Shown: positions 1 through 6,112 of the stretch, piece after piece
Layout: each line of letters starts with the position of its first letter
Position numbering within the stretch: the first letter of the stretch is position 1
Source of the DNA: a virus
DNA length: 40,037 nucleotides
Direction: 5' to 3' (one strand)
Virus record (IMG/VR): IMGVR_UViG_3300045885_000307
Span: 1 to 40,037 of that record
The notes under the pieces: model-generated
Seen by the model: only the letters and a program-made list of their open reading frames with translations
Database searches by the model: none
What the model was told of the DNA's origin: nothing
Made by a program: the position numbers and the translations under genes

Positions 1-127
1 AAAAAAAACGACACTGCTGGCAAAGCTACGGTGTGCCGCAATCACGCCTAGGTAACTAAAGTTACTGCCACTAGGATTTTTGTCTAGACATGCCCATGTC
101 CAGTTTATCGGAGGATCTCTCAGGGCT
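1..127. repeat. Terminal direct repeat, left copy
   Basis: These 127 bases are identical to the last 127 bases of the window. The simplest reading is an assembly overlap from a circular molecule, since 127 is a common assembler k-mer, giving a unit length of 39,910 bp. A real short terminal redundancy of a linear virion genome would look the same. The repeat lies inside the structured non-coding region. Confidence 0.95.
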
Positions 128-185
128 ACCTCCTCTAGTCGGGATATCTCCGACAGCTTGTTAACGACCACCGCCACGTCGTCAA
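1..185 (-). ncRNA. Putative structured GC-rich RNA or control region
   Basis: No ORF, and visibly more GC-rich than the AT-rich genome. It is packed with inverted repeats: 164-168 with 178-182 (ACGAC/GTCGT); 138-142 with 150-154 (GTCGG/CCGAC); 110-114 with 129-133 (GGAGG/CCTCC); 87-92 with 95-100 (GACATG/CATGTC); and 47-56 with 61-75 (CCTAG-GTAAC paired to GTTAC-5nt-CTAGG, loop TAAA). Read on the minus strand, the last weak hairpin runs into eight U residues at 8-1, like an intrinsic terminator. This fits a small RNA or long 3' UTR made from the minus strand; an origin, packaging or attachment site is an alternative. No known RNA family was recognised. Confidence 0.4.
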
Positions 186-192
186 TTGAAAT

Positions 193-450
193 TTAGTAAC
201 AATTAGATCTTGGTTTTTCGTTTTTGCAAATGACGAAAGGACCAGGACTAAAGTGTAGTTCGGTATCTCCGAATGCTGATTTTAAGTATTCATTAGCATC
301 AGATTCTAAAGCAAATGTTTTGTGTATATGATAATCGCCGTCAACGCCATCAAAGAATACGCCAAATCCATTAGTAACATCTGCTACATAAAATCTGATG
401 ATGTGATCAATATTATGCCACTCATCGTCAAAAGTTTTAACCCATCCCAT
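193..450 (-). CDS. Hypothetical protein, 85 aa
   Basis: I do not recognise a family. The start is the second in-frame Met (MGWVKTFDDEW), because a strong GGAAGAGGAG Shine-Dalgarno lies 7 bases before it; the upstream Met would put that site inside the coding sequence. The protein is acidic to neutral, rich in aromatic residues and Gly-Asp turns, with no membrane segment, so probably a small soluble globular protein. It overlaps the 53-aa gene upstream by 14 bases and is followed by the structured intergenic region. Real gene likely from its start signal; function unknown. Confidence 0.6.
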   Translation of the reverse strand: MGWVKTFDDEWHNIDHIIRFYVADVTNGFGVFFDGVDGDYHIHKTFALESDANEYLKSAFGDTELHFSPGPFVICKNEKPRSNCY

Positions 451-598
451 TTTTTTTCTCCTCTTCCTTTTTTTTGATGCACTCAAAATTTAATATGTCG
501 GCCAAGATTTTGCAGCACCAATTGCATGTTTTTTGGTTTTGTTTTGGAGGTGGTTTTTGAAATTCTTTGATAAAAGAGTCAGTAGGTTTTACGTTCAT
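437..598 (-). CDS. Small CxxCC protein, 53 aa
   Basis: A short minus-strand ORF starting MNVKPTDSFIKEF and ending NGMG. It contains a proline/glutamine stretch, a CNWCC cysteine cluster near residue 25 and a lysine/glutamate-rich tail. Its 3' end contains the Shine-Dalgarno of the next gene (start 450), which suggests a coupled pair. No strong ribosome site is seen before its own ATG, and a possible promoter lies at 629-657. It fills a stretch otherwise without a gene. Function unknown; it could be a chance ORF. Confidence 0.4.
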   Translation of the reverse strand: MNVKPTDSFIKEFQKPPPKQNQKTCNWCCKILADILNFECIKKKEEEKKNGMG

Positions 599-628
599 TT
601 TGTGCGTCTTGGGAATATTTTAAGAAGA

Positions 629-657
629 TAATTATCAAAAAATGAATTTTCCTACAA
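629..657 (-). promoter_or_regulatory. Possible promoter for the 598-193 gene pair
   Basis: Minus strand: TTGTAG (657-652) as -35 and TAATTA (634-629) as -10, 17 bases apart, just upstream of the 53-aa gene and downstream of the terminator at 694-709. The -10 is a poor match, so this is tentative. Confidence 0.25.
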
Positions 658-693
658 TGGAATATGTGAAGAAGTGTAATAAAAAAAAGTAAA

Positions 694-709
694 GGGGGAA
701 AAGTCCCCC
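694..709 (-). terminator. Rho-independent terminator
   Basis: Read on the minus strand: stem GGGGGA, loop CTTT, stem TCCCCC, then a U-rich run including eight consecutive T (TTTACTTTTTTTT). It lies downstream of the 1448-802 zinc-ribbon gene group and probably ends that transcript. Confidence 0.75.
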
Positions 710-740
710 AAAGAGCACGCAATTGAAATTTCATATTACC

Positions 741-811
741 ATATGCCGATATTTTTGTAAATTTTCGGCATATTTATTTGATATGCCGATTTTTAGATGA
801 TTTATCGGCAT
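741..811. repeat. Two adjacent inverted repeats of TGCCGAT
   Basis: Four related half-sites: ATATGCCGA at 741-749, TCGGCATAT at 765-773, ATATGCCGAT at 781-790, ATCGGCAT at 804-811. Segments 1/2 and 3/4 can form hairpins, and 2/3 can pair instead, an arrangement seen in attenuators; two dimeric protein-binding sites are the alternative. The last segment overlaps the stop codon of the 802-999 gene, and the terminator at 694-709 follows on the minus strand. Confidence 0.6.
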
Positions 812-999
812 TTTTTAGGAAAACATCCCGGGCATTGCATGACGCCGTTGATTACTTCGCATTGCTCTTTGGGAAATTCATTTTTGCATAACCAGCAGCA
901 GAAGGGATGATCGGATATACTATGTCTTACAATCTTTTTTACGATAATACAAATACAATCTAGACAATGCTCCCCGCATTTTTCGCATTCACCGCTCAT
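802..999 (-). CDS. Cysteine-rich zinc-binding-like protein, 65 aa
   Basis: Chosen start is the Met of MSGECEKCGEHC; it overlaps the stop of the upstream gene as ATGA, the classic coupled arrangement, whereas the longer ORF lacks a ribosome site. About a dozen cysteines occur in CxxC-type pairs (CEKCGEHCLDCIC, CCWLC, CPGC), pointing to two or three structural zinc sites. No membrane segment. It is the last gene of a three-gene group of small zinc-ribbon-like proteins. Exact function unknown. Confidence 0.6.
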   Translation of the reverse strand: MSGECEKCGEHCLDCICIIVKKIVRHSISDHPFCCWLCKNEFPKEQCEVINGVMQCPGCFPKKCR

Positions 1000-1250
1000 T
1001 TCTTGCCTATCTGCCTGCAGGGAACAGAGCAATATGCCTTTTCAGATGTTGTTCGAACTGGTAATGATATCTTACATCTTGCGCATACCTTACGAGCGGT
1101 TTGATAATAAGTGAACTTAAGTTCGTTTTCGGTCAATTCTTGAATTTGAGCGGGTTCAAATATTGGCTCTTTTTCTAGCCAAGGGACATTGTATCCGCAT
1201 GCGACTAAGGGATGTATTAGGTCTTGGGTTGTTGATCTAGGTATGGTCAT
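996..1250 (-). CDS. Small protein with C-terminal zinc ribbon, 84 aa
   Basis: ATG preceded by AAGGAAG at good spacing. The N-terminal part is polar and unrecognised; the C-terminal third has CARC and YCSVPC, a four-cysteine treble-clef or zinc-ribbon pattern. It is coupled to the next gene by an ATGA overlap and lies 9 bases after the FmdB-like gene. Likely a small nucleic-acid- or protein-binding accessory protein; no specific role can be assigned. Confidence 0.6.
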   Translation of the reverse strand: MTIPRSTTQDLIHPLVACGYNVPWLEKEPIFEPAQIQELTENELKFTYYQTARKVCARCKISLPVRTTSEKAYCSVPCRQIGKK

Positions 1251-1259
1251 TAGTCTTCC

Positions 1260-1448
1260 TTATTTTCCTTTGTAATCCGTTTCATAGAATCCAGAGCCCT
1301 TGAAATGCACGCCTAGTCCTGCTGAGGGTTTTTTAAGCATAAATGTCTCAGTGCAATAAGGACAAAAGAATTCCCATTCAACATTAATAGAGTGGGTTAC
1401 TTCATTTGTATATTCGCATTTAGGGCATCGGTATTCGTATGTCGGCAT
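1260..1448 (-). CDS. FmdB-type zinc ribbon protein, 62 aa
   Basis: Starting at the internal Met gives MPTYEYRCPKCEYTNEV, the hallmark start of the FmdB putative regulatory family, followed by a second CPYC pair; together they form one zinc ribbon. The longer ORF adds 18 hydrophobic residues atypical for the family. The tail contains a Gly-rich segment ending in FYETDYKGK, also usual in FmdB proteins. The ribosome site before this Met is weak, so the start rests on family resemblance. Regulatory function of the family is only presumed. Confidence 0.7.
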   Translation of the reverse strand: MPTYEYRCPKCEYTNEVTHSINVEWEFFCPYCTETFMLKKPSAGLGVHFKGSGFYETDYKGK

Positions 1449-1537
1449 GCTTAAAATATACCCTAAAAGAATAATCTCAGGTAGACAAAAATCTTCGAAC
1501 ATTTTATGGTTCTTGAAAACTCACATAAGGATGTCAT

Positions 1538-2281
1538 ATGGATCAAGTTCAACAAACCAAAGATTACACAAAATTTAAGTTCTTAACGGGAAATAGACCT
1601 CTTGATAGATTCCACATAAAGAAGTTAAAACAGTCTATCGAGAAGAATAATCGCCTCAATCTTCATCCTATCATAGTGAATCAAAATTTTGAGATTATTG
1701 ATGGTCAGCATAGATATGAAGCTGCGCGTCAACTTGATTTGGAGATTTTCTTCATTAAGTCAGATACCATTAATGATGAGCATCTTATTGAATGTAACGT
1801 TAACCAAAAATCGTTCGAGGTTGAAAATTACATAGATTTCTTTGCTGTGAAAGAGAAAAAGCCAGAATATATTCAACTTAAAGATATGCTGAAATCTTCA
1901 GGTCTCAAGCCTAAAGCTTTGATGACTCTATTGCTTGGCGTTGTGAGTGCTAGTCTCTTGGAATTTTTAAAGACTGGTAAGTTTAAGTTTCCTATGAATG
2001 AAGAGCCATTGGAAGTTTTGAATTTCTTCTTTGACTTTAGCGCGTATGTGAAAGACAAAAGAATCAAACCTTTTAGTATGTTTTCCAATCACAACTTCAC
2101 ACGTGCTTTGAGATGGTTATTTAAAACTGCTGGTTTCCAGTCTGATATTTTCTTTAAGAAGCTTGATTTAAGATGGTTTGATCTTAAGCCACAAAGAACA
2201 TCTGAAGATTGGTACACCCTTTTAATTTCTATTTATAACTTTAAGAATCACAATAGGATAGATGAAGAATATGGAAAGTGA
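1538..2281 (+). CDS. ParB/sulfiredoxin-fold protein, 247 aa
   Basis: An AAGGAT site precedes the ATG. The N-terminal ~70 residues carry the ParB-N/Srx pattern: a helix (residues 24-36) followed by HPIIVNQNFEIIDGQHRYEA, whose GQHRY box is the nucleotide-binding motif of ParB-like domains. The remainder (about 90-247) is mostly helical and unrecognised, and I see no clear ParB HTH. No ParA partner was found, so plasmid-style partitioning is not supported; phages often carry such domains as CTPase- or nuclease-like accessory proteins. It is transcribed divergently from the FmdB-like gene and overlaps the next gene by 20 bases. Confidence 0.7.
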   Translation: MDQVQQTKDYTKFKFLTGNRPLDRFHIKKLKQSIEKNNRLNLHPIIVNQNFEIIDGQHRYEAARQLDLEIFFIKSDTINDEHLIECNVNQKSFEVENYIDFFAVKEKKPEYIQLKDMLKSSGLKPKALMTLLLGVVSASLLEFLKTGKFKFPMNEEPLEVLNFFFDFSAYVKDKRIKPFSMFSNHNFTRALRWLFKTAGFQSDIFFKKLDLRWFDLKPQRTSEDWYTLLISIYNFKNHNRIDEEYGK

Positions 2282-3056
2282 AGATATAGTGGGAAAACAC
2301 TTTTTTGATTGGGAAGTTTTGTCATTATGTGAAAAAAGAGATTCTAGTGGAAATAAATTGTATGAATGCAGATGTAAATGCGGAATTATAAAAATTAAAA
2401 CTAAAAATGCGGTAAGTAGTGGAAACTCAAAAAGATGTATCTCTTGTTCTAATGAAAAAACAATACAAGATAAACTTGAAACAAAAAGAAAGAAATATAT
2501 TGGAAAAGTTTATGGTACTTGGACAATAAAAGATTATTCTAGAAAAAACAACAAATGTTTCTTTATTGTTGAATGCGTTTGCGGAAATCAAAAAAAAGAT
2601 TCATCTTTAGCAAGTATTAGAAGATTTTTGAATGGTTGTTTCAAATGTAGAAAAACAAAACTTACAAATGAACAGCTACTTAAGAGAAGAAAAAATCATA
2701 TTGAAAAAGCAAAAGAAAAGATTGGAAAAGATGTAGGATCATTCAAAATATTGAAAATAGCATATGTAAAAAATTCATTGATTCATTTTGTATGCAAATG
2801 TTTTTTTTGTAAAAAAAATACCATCATACCTAATGGATCAATTCCTTTTCGGGAATCTTGCGGATGTTTAAGGGAAAAACATAAAGCACGTGGATCTAAA
2901 CAACATGCTTCAAAATTAAATGAAATTGAAGCGGCATCCATAAGAGATCTTTATGAATCTGGTTATTTTTCATTGACTGAGCTTTCAAAACAATTCGAAG
3001 TAACGATCGGTACCATTTCCGCAATAATAAAAAAGGAAACTTGGAAACATGTGTGA
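2262..3056 (+). CDS. Protein with three Cys-rich modules and C-terminal HTH, 264 aa
   Basis: Three tandem related modules at about residues 11-62, 80-129 and 155-202, each starting G-K-x(3)-W/F-x-I/V-L and ending in a CxC(G)...CxxC or CxC pattern, probably zinc-binding. The C-terminus (about 213-264) holds a SKLNEIEAASIRDLYESG-type segment and HTH ending in ETWKHV, the DNA-binding tail common in homing-endonuclease families. No HNH or GIY-YIG catalytic motif is visible, so it may be a nuclease-less relic or DNA-binding regulator. More AT-rich than its neighbours, consistent with transfer. A start at 2271 (second Met) is equally possible. Confidence 0.7.
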   Translation: MKNMESEDIVGKHFFDWEVLSLCEKRDSSGNKLYECRCKCGIIKIKTKNAVSSGNSKRCISCSNEKTIQDKLETKRKKYIGKVYGTWTIKDYSRKNNKCFFIVECVCGNQKKDSSLASIRRFLNGCFKCRKTKLTNEQLLKRRKNHIEKAKEKIGKDVGSFKILKIAYVKNSLIHFVCKCFFCKKNTIIPNGSIPFRESCGCLREKHKARGSKQHASKLNEIEAASIRDLYESGYFSLTELSKQFEVTIGTISAIIKKETWKHV

Positions 3057-3111
3057 TTTTCTTCATTCAATGTCCTGATAATTTTTTTAGGACCCTATAA
3101 TATCCATTATG

Positions 3112-3390
3112 TTAATTTGCCGTTTTTGCAAAGTGTTCGTGTTCATAGAGTTTCGTCATCTTGCGATAAACTCGTTTGAGTGGTGCCCTGACAGCCGGCT
3201 GAAAACGGGTGCGTTTTGTGTTTTCAACACGCTTCCTATATTCTTCGTTTGTCGACTTTGCTAAATGTTCAGCTTCCTCAATTGAGAGTTTAAGTTTCAT
3301 GGATAGCAAAATGGAAGAGACTCCTTTATGTTCCCGCGCTAAGTCGAGGGCTTTTCGTTTTAGGTTCACTTTCTTTTCCATCATATACAT
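3112..3390 (-). CDS. Small helical protein, FtsK-gamma-like pattern, 92 aa
   Basis: Basic protein following the recombinase gene on the same strand with a 48-base gap. Residues 13-48 (ALDLAREHKGVSSILLSMKL and the next helix) follow the hydrophobic pattern of the FtsK gamma winged-helix domain, which in bacteria binds KOPS DNA and activates XerD. This is recognition by eye and could equally be another HTH. The C-terminal half is Arg/Lys-rich and unrecognised. Location beside an Xer-type recombinase makes a recombination-directionality or activator role attractive but inferred. The first Met lacks a strong ribosome site; Met at position 3 or 4 is possible. Confidence 0.55.
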   Translation of the reverse strand: MYMMEKKVNLKRKALDLAREHKGVSSILLSMKLKLSIEEAEHLAKSTNEEYRKRVENTKRTRFQPAVRAPLKRVYRKMTKLYEHEHFAKTAN

Positions 3391-3438
3391 ATTGCTTCTT
3401 TGTTTTTAGTGGCTTCATTCTTCGGATCTTTTTCTTTT

Positions 3439-4311
3439 TCATCCTTTATACCTTGGGTGACAGGCTTTGAAGGCTTTCATAATTTTATTCCTACATAAAT
3501 GTAGATATCTTTCTGTGCTAAGAACGCTTTCATGACCTAGGAGATCTTGGATTACTCTAAGATCGGCACCATTTTCTAAGAGATGAGAAGCAAAAGAATG
3601 CCTCAAGCTATGGGGTGAAACATTCTTTTGTATCTTAGCACGTTTTAGGTAGTATTTTATGATTCTCCATATTTCATGTCTATTCAACTGTTTATTTCTT
3701 AAACTTAAGAAAACCCATTCTCCTTTATGACATGCTCTTAGTTTAAGATATGTTTGAAGAGCATATATTGCCCTAGAATAAACAGGGATGACGCGGGTTT
3801 TATTTCCTTTACCTAAAATTCTTATAGAATCGTGATTGATATTCCATAATTTAAGGTCGCATATTTCACTCACACGTATTCCAGTTGCATAGATGAGCTT
3901 CATAATAGCTAAATCACGAACTCCTTTTAAGGTGCTAATATCGGGCTGAGAAAAAAGCTTTTGAATTTCCTTTGTTGTTAAAATATCAGGTATCTTGTTC
4001 CAAACTCTTGGAAGAGGGAAATCAATAAAAGGGTTATACGTAATAAGTTTCTCTTTTTTGAGAAATCTGTAGAACTGTTTGATGCTAATGATGACCTTAT
4101 AAATTGTCGAACATGTATATTTTTGTGATTGAAGGTGTTTGTAAAAGATGAAAATGTCAGACACATCAACCTGTCCTAGAGGCTTTTTGAGATGTTTAAT
4201 AAAAGAAGAGATATCATAAAAATATGACCTTACGGTATTGTGAGACAGCATTTTTTCCGTTTGAATATAAATAATAAATGAATGGAATAAATTTTTATTG
4301 TGCTGAGGCAT
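3439..4311 (-). CDS. XerC/XerD-type tyrosine recombinase, 290 aa
   Basis: Full length for an Xer recombinase. Residues ~1-90 form the SAM-like core-binding domain; residues ~110-290 form the catalytic domain with R146 (GIRVSE), K168/K171 (GKGNK), H234-x-x-R237 (HSLRHSF), H260 (LGHES) and nucleophile Y269 (STERYLHL). All catalytic positions are present, so it should be active. Lacking a large arm-binding domain, it resembles host XerC/D more than lambda integrases. It could integrate the genome at a host dif-like site or resolve multimers. Divergent from the 4426 gene across a control region with an inverted repeat. Confidence 0.9.
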   Translation of the reverse strand: MPQHNKNLFHSFIIYIQTEKMLSHNTVRSYFYDISSFIKHLKKPLGQVDVSDIFIFYKHLQSQKYTCSTIYKVIISIKQFYRFLKKEKLITYNPFIDFPLPRVWNKIPDILTTKEIQKLFSQPDISTLKGVRDLAIMKLIYATGIRVSEICDLKLWNINHDSIRILGKGNKTRVIPVYSRAIYALQTYLKLRACHKGEWVFLSLRNKQLNRHEIWRIIKYYLKRAKIQKNVSPHSLRHSFASHLLENGADLRVIQDLLGHESVLSTERYLHLCRNKIMKAFKACHPRYKG

Positions 4312-4348
4312 CTTATCTATGTTGTGCGATTTTAATCGAAGGTTGCAT

Positions 4349-4390
4349 ATGAATTTTTTTAAGTCTAGAGCAGTTGACTTAAAGTTTCAT
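4349..4390. promoter_or_regulatory. Extended inverted repeat between divergent genes
   Basis: Perfect arms TTTAAGTC (4358-4365) and GACTTAAA (4376-4383) with a 10-base spacer, flanked by ATGAA (4349-4353) and TTCAT (4386-4390). It sits midway between the recombinase and the 4426 gene, and its right arm overlaps the -35 of the plus-strand promoter, as expected for an operator. A recombinase core site is an alternative, but Xer sites normally have 11-bp arms and a 6-8-bp spacer. Confidence 0.6.
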
Positions 4391-4402
4391 AAACAGAATA
4401 AT
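4374..4402 (+). promoter_or_regulatory. Sigma-70-like promoter
   Basis: TTGACT at 4374-4379 (5 of 6 to consensus), a 17-base spacer, and AATAAT at 4397-4402 (5 of 6). Directed at the 4426 coiled-coil gene. The -35 lies in the inverted repeat described above. Confidence 0.7.
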
Positions 4403-4425
4403 AGTAAGACGTTTGGAGGAAAAAT

Positions 4426-4629
4426 ATGGCTATACAATTAGATATCTTTGAAGATATGTCAGATATGGCAATCCTAAAGAGAAAAGTTGATCAAATGGCT
4501 GATTCACAAGAGAAGGTAAGAAAAAAGCAGTTCGCTGAATTACAACTGCTTTCTAAGATTTGCTTTGCTCAAAACGAGAAGATTGCGGAACTCGAAAAAC
4601 TTATACAGGGTAAAATCGAGGTAAGTTAA
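4426..4629 (+). CDS. Small coiled-coil protein, 67 aa
   Basis: Strong TTTGGAGGA ribosome site and a good promoter upstream. Almost entirely helical, with heptad-like Ile/Leu/Met spacing (MAILKRKVDQMADSQEKV, then LQLLSKICFAQNEKIAELEK), so probably a dimeric coiled coil. No DNA-binding motif is seen. Its 3' end overlaps the convergent zinc-finger gene by 29 bases. Function unknown; position suggests a small regulator or partner of the recombinase. Confidence 0.65.
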   Translation: MAIQLDIFEDMSDMAILKRKVDQMADSQEKVRKKQFAELQLLSKICFAQNEKIAELEKLIQGKIEVS

Positions 4630-4870
4630 GACGTCGCTCTTTTTGTCTAGCATCGAAGCAAAGTACGCATTGCGATATCTGCTTATTGCGCGCTCTATCA
4701 CGTCGAAAACTATAAAGAGGCTTTTCTTCTTTACAGATCGTGCATTTCTTCATGCCGCTTGCTTGGGGAAATTCGCATGCAACACAAAGTTTTGACTTAG
4801 GCATAAATTGAGTGCAAAATTTCTCTATCTCGCATTGCTTGCATTTTATTTTCAGTAAGACAAATTCCAT
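4601..4870 (-). CDS. Two-zinc-finger protein, 89 aa
   Basis: Two Cys-rich halves: CKQC...CVAC (about residues 10-33) and CTICKEEK...CVLC (about 43-71), the second with the E/K-rich spacing and SQCVLCFDARQKERR ending often found in small phage zinc fingers and the metal knuckle of HNH proteins. No nuclease residues are present. It begins inside the 3' end of the RusA gene (74-base overlap), with an AGAGGA about 11 bases before the ATG. Probably a DNA-binding accessory factor of the replication and recombination block. Confidence 0.6.
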   Translation of the reverse strand: MEFVLLKIKCKQCEIEKFCTQFMPKSKLCVACEFPQASGMKKCTICKEEKPLYSFRRDRARNKQISQCVLCFDARQKERRLNLPRFYPV

Positions 4871-5315
4871 AATGGTTTAAATCCTCTGTTGTTAAAGCAA
4901 TATTTTTGGGAAATATTCTAATAACAGTTTGAGGCTCAGTATAATCAGGGTGTATGATCTTGATGCTGTATTTGATCACGACGGATGAATCCCGATCGAA
5001 GAATAGATCTTCCATGCAATCCATATAAAATTTCGAAAGATTATCGCTATCAGGCTTTTGTATGTGGAAACAAATATTTTCTTGATAAAATAATCGATCC
5101 TTTTTAGATAAACGACTAGGAGGCGGAAAAAAGAAGATGAAGCCAAGCTCAGAAACTTCTGGTTTCTGGTAATTTCTGGCGAAAGGCAAAAACATTTGCC
5201 GAACTACTCTTTTTTCGTTTTTACGTGGATCATAAGTTTGGGAGAAGCCCCTAGCAAACGTATGCCGGGGCCTTGCGTATGGGATGGAGGGTCCTGGAAG
5301 TACAATCTCTAAAAT
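4797..5315 (-). CDS. rusA: RusA-family Holliday junction resolvase, 172 aa, ATT start
   Basis: RusA enzymes are dimeric, metal-dependent junction nucleases. The signature KPDSDNLSKFYMD followed by FFDRDSSVV supplies the acidic cluster (D89, D91, D107/D109). The first ATG (5195) would remove 40 residues that carry the conserved family N-terminus, LEIVLPGPSIPYARPR. That segment is in frame and starts at an ATT codon (5315-5313) placed 6 bases after AGAGGA and overlapping the stop of the SSB-like gene, so I start here. It lies between SSB-like and zinc-finger genes in the replication operon, where it would process recombination or replication junctions before packaging. Confidence 0.85.
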   Translation of the reverse strand: MLEIVLPGPSIPYARPRHTFARGFSQTYDPRKNEKRVVRQMFLPFARNYQKPEVSELGFIFFFPPPSRLSKKDRLFYQENICFHIQKPDSDNLSKFYMDCMEDLFFDRDSSVVIKYSIKIIHPDYTEPQTVIRIFPKNIALTTEDLNHYGICLTENKMQAMRDREILHSIYA

Positions 5316-5653
5316 GGTACGTCCTCTTGCTGAGCGTCTTGTGTTTGTTTATTTTCTTGGGTAACTTGTTGGTAGTTATCCAAGTTTTTAAGTAATGCGT
5401 ATTCAAATTTGTCTTTACCACCAAAATGATTATAAGGGAAATATTTTTTTTCACCGTCCTTGTCATATGCTTCAGAGGGTAAAGAGATGAATTTCTTGCC
5501 GTATTTGTTTTTGTAAATCTTGATTTTGTTTATAGTGAAAACGTCTTCGATCCATTCGTTTTCGCTCGCCATATAGCGAATTTTCATTCGCATATTGACG
5601 GAACCTTGGAAGGATCCATCTTGTTTTGCTGGGTTGAATCTCAGAATTTCCAT
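5309..5653 (-). CDS. Probable ssDNA-binding-like protein, 114 aa
   Basis: Start chosen at Met with AAGGAG 5 bases upstream; the longer frame has no signal. The body is beta-rich (MRMKIRYM, DVFTINKIKIYKNKYGKKFI, SLPSEAYDKDGEKKYFPY). The last residues, after a polar Gln-rich linker, are acidic then aromatic (QQEDVPF), like the DDIPF tip by which bacterial SSBs bind partners. The core is also reminiscent of SpoVG-like folds. Its stop overlaps the start of rusA, supporting a recombination or replication role. ssDNA binding is inferred, not shown. Confidence 0.55.
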   Translation of the reverse strand: MEILRFNPAKQDGSFQGSVNMRMKIRYMASENEWIEDVFTINKIKIYKNKYGKKFISLPSEAYDKDGEKKYFPYNHFGGKDKFEYALLKNLDNYQQVTQENKQTQDAQQEDVPF

Positions 5654-5761
5654 GTCTACTCCTTGTGTTTTATGTATCAAAAATTTGGCCGTTTACTTCG
5701 CTTGTGGGGCGGCTTAAGTTAAAAACGTGTATTTTCTCATTGCAGGGGATGATCGCCTTTC

Positions 5762-6112
5762 CTATCCAAAATTAGAGGCATTCTTACTGCCTTCGAAATT
5801 GTTCGCATCAAAATTGAAAAGATTTTCTTTTGCCATTTGTGCATGTATTTCGTAAACCATTTTGGCCTCATCTCTGAATTTTTCGTGAGTTTGATTTAGA
5901 ATGACTGGATAACTGGAAGGCCCTATTTTCCATTTCATTGCAGGCTTAAAACCTATCCAAAAAATTATAGGCTCTCGATGGTAATTGCGACCTAAAAGCA
6001 TGCTGATATGATGCATGAAATCAGGAATCATCAATTTCGCAAGTACTTCTTTTTCATGTTTATCAATGTATTTTTGTGCTAAAAGAATGTTTTTTTCTTT
6101 ATCGTTATGCAC
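5762..6112 (-). CDS. Hypothetical protein, 116 aa
   Basis: Not recognised. Soluble, helical at both ends, with a central Trp/Pro-rich segment (REPIIFWIGFKPAMKWKIGPS). It overlaps the 3' end of the replication initiator gene by 8 bases, so it is translated from the same message and may assist replication initiation, for example as a loader-type partner, but no ATPase motif is visible. The 97 bases between it and the SSB-like gene contain no ATG ORF of note. Confidence 0.6.
   Translation of the reverse strand: MHNDKEKNILLAQKYIDKHEKEVLAKLMIPDFMHHISMLLGRNYHREPIIFWIGFKPAMKWKIGPSSYPVILNQTHEKFRDEAKMVYEIHAQMAKENLFNFDANNFEGSKNASNFG

Noticed and set aside
1-192. tRNA gene in the structured region
   Set aside because: Hairpins do not fit a cloverleaf and no T-loop GTTCRA motif with a 7-bp acceptor stem was found; no tRNA was recognised elsewhere in the window.
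690-811. CRISPR-like repeat array
   Set aside because: The repeats are inverted, AT-rich and only four, with irregular spacing; no cas genes in the window.
1538-2281. ParB-like protein as a plasmid partition gene
   Set aside because: No ParA-type ATPase and no parS-like repeat cluster was found, and a second Srx-fold protein lies by the terminase, so a partition system is not supported.
3209-3409. 66-aa plus-strand ORF with hydrophobic end
   Set aside because: Antisense to the 92-aa gene; Phe/Ser-rich composition typical of a shadow of Lys/Glu codons.
5670-5750. 26-codon minus-strand frame that could start at ATC after AGGAAAGG
   Set aside because: Tempting as a fourth non-ATG start, but there is no homologous N-terminus or paralogue to support it and it is very short.
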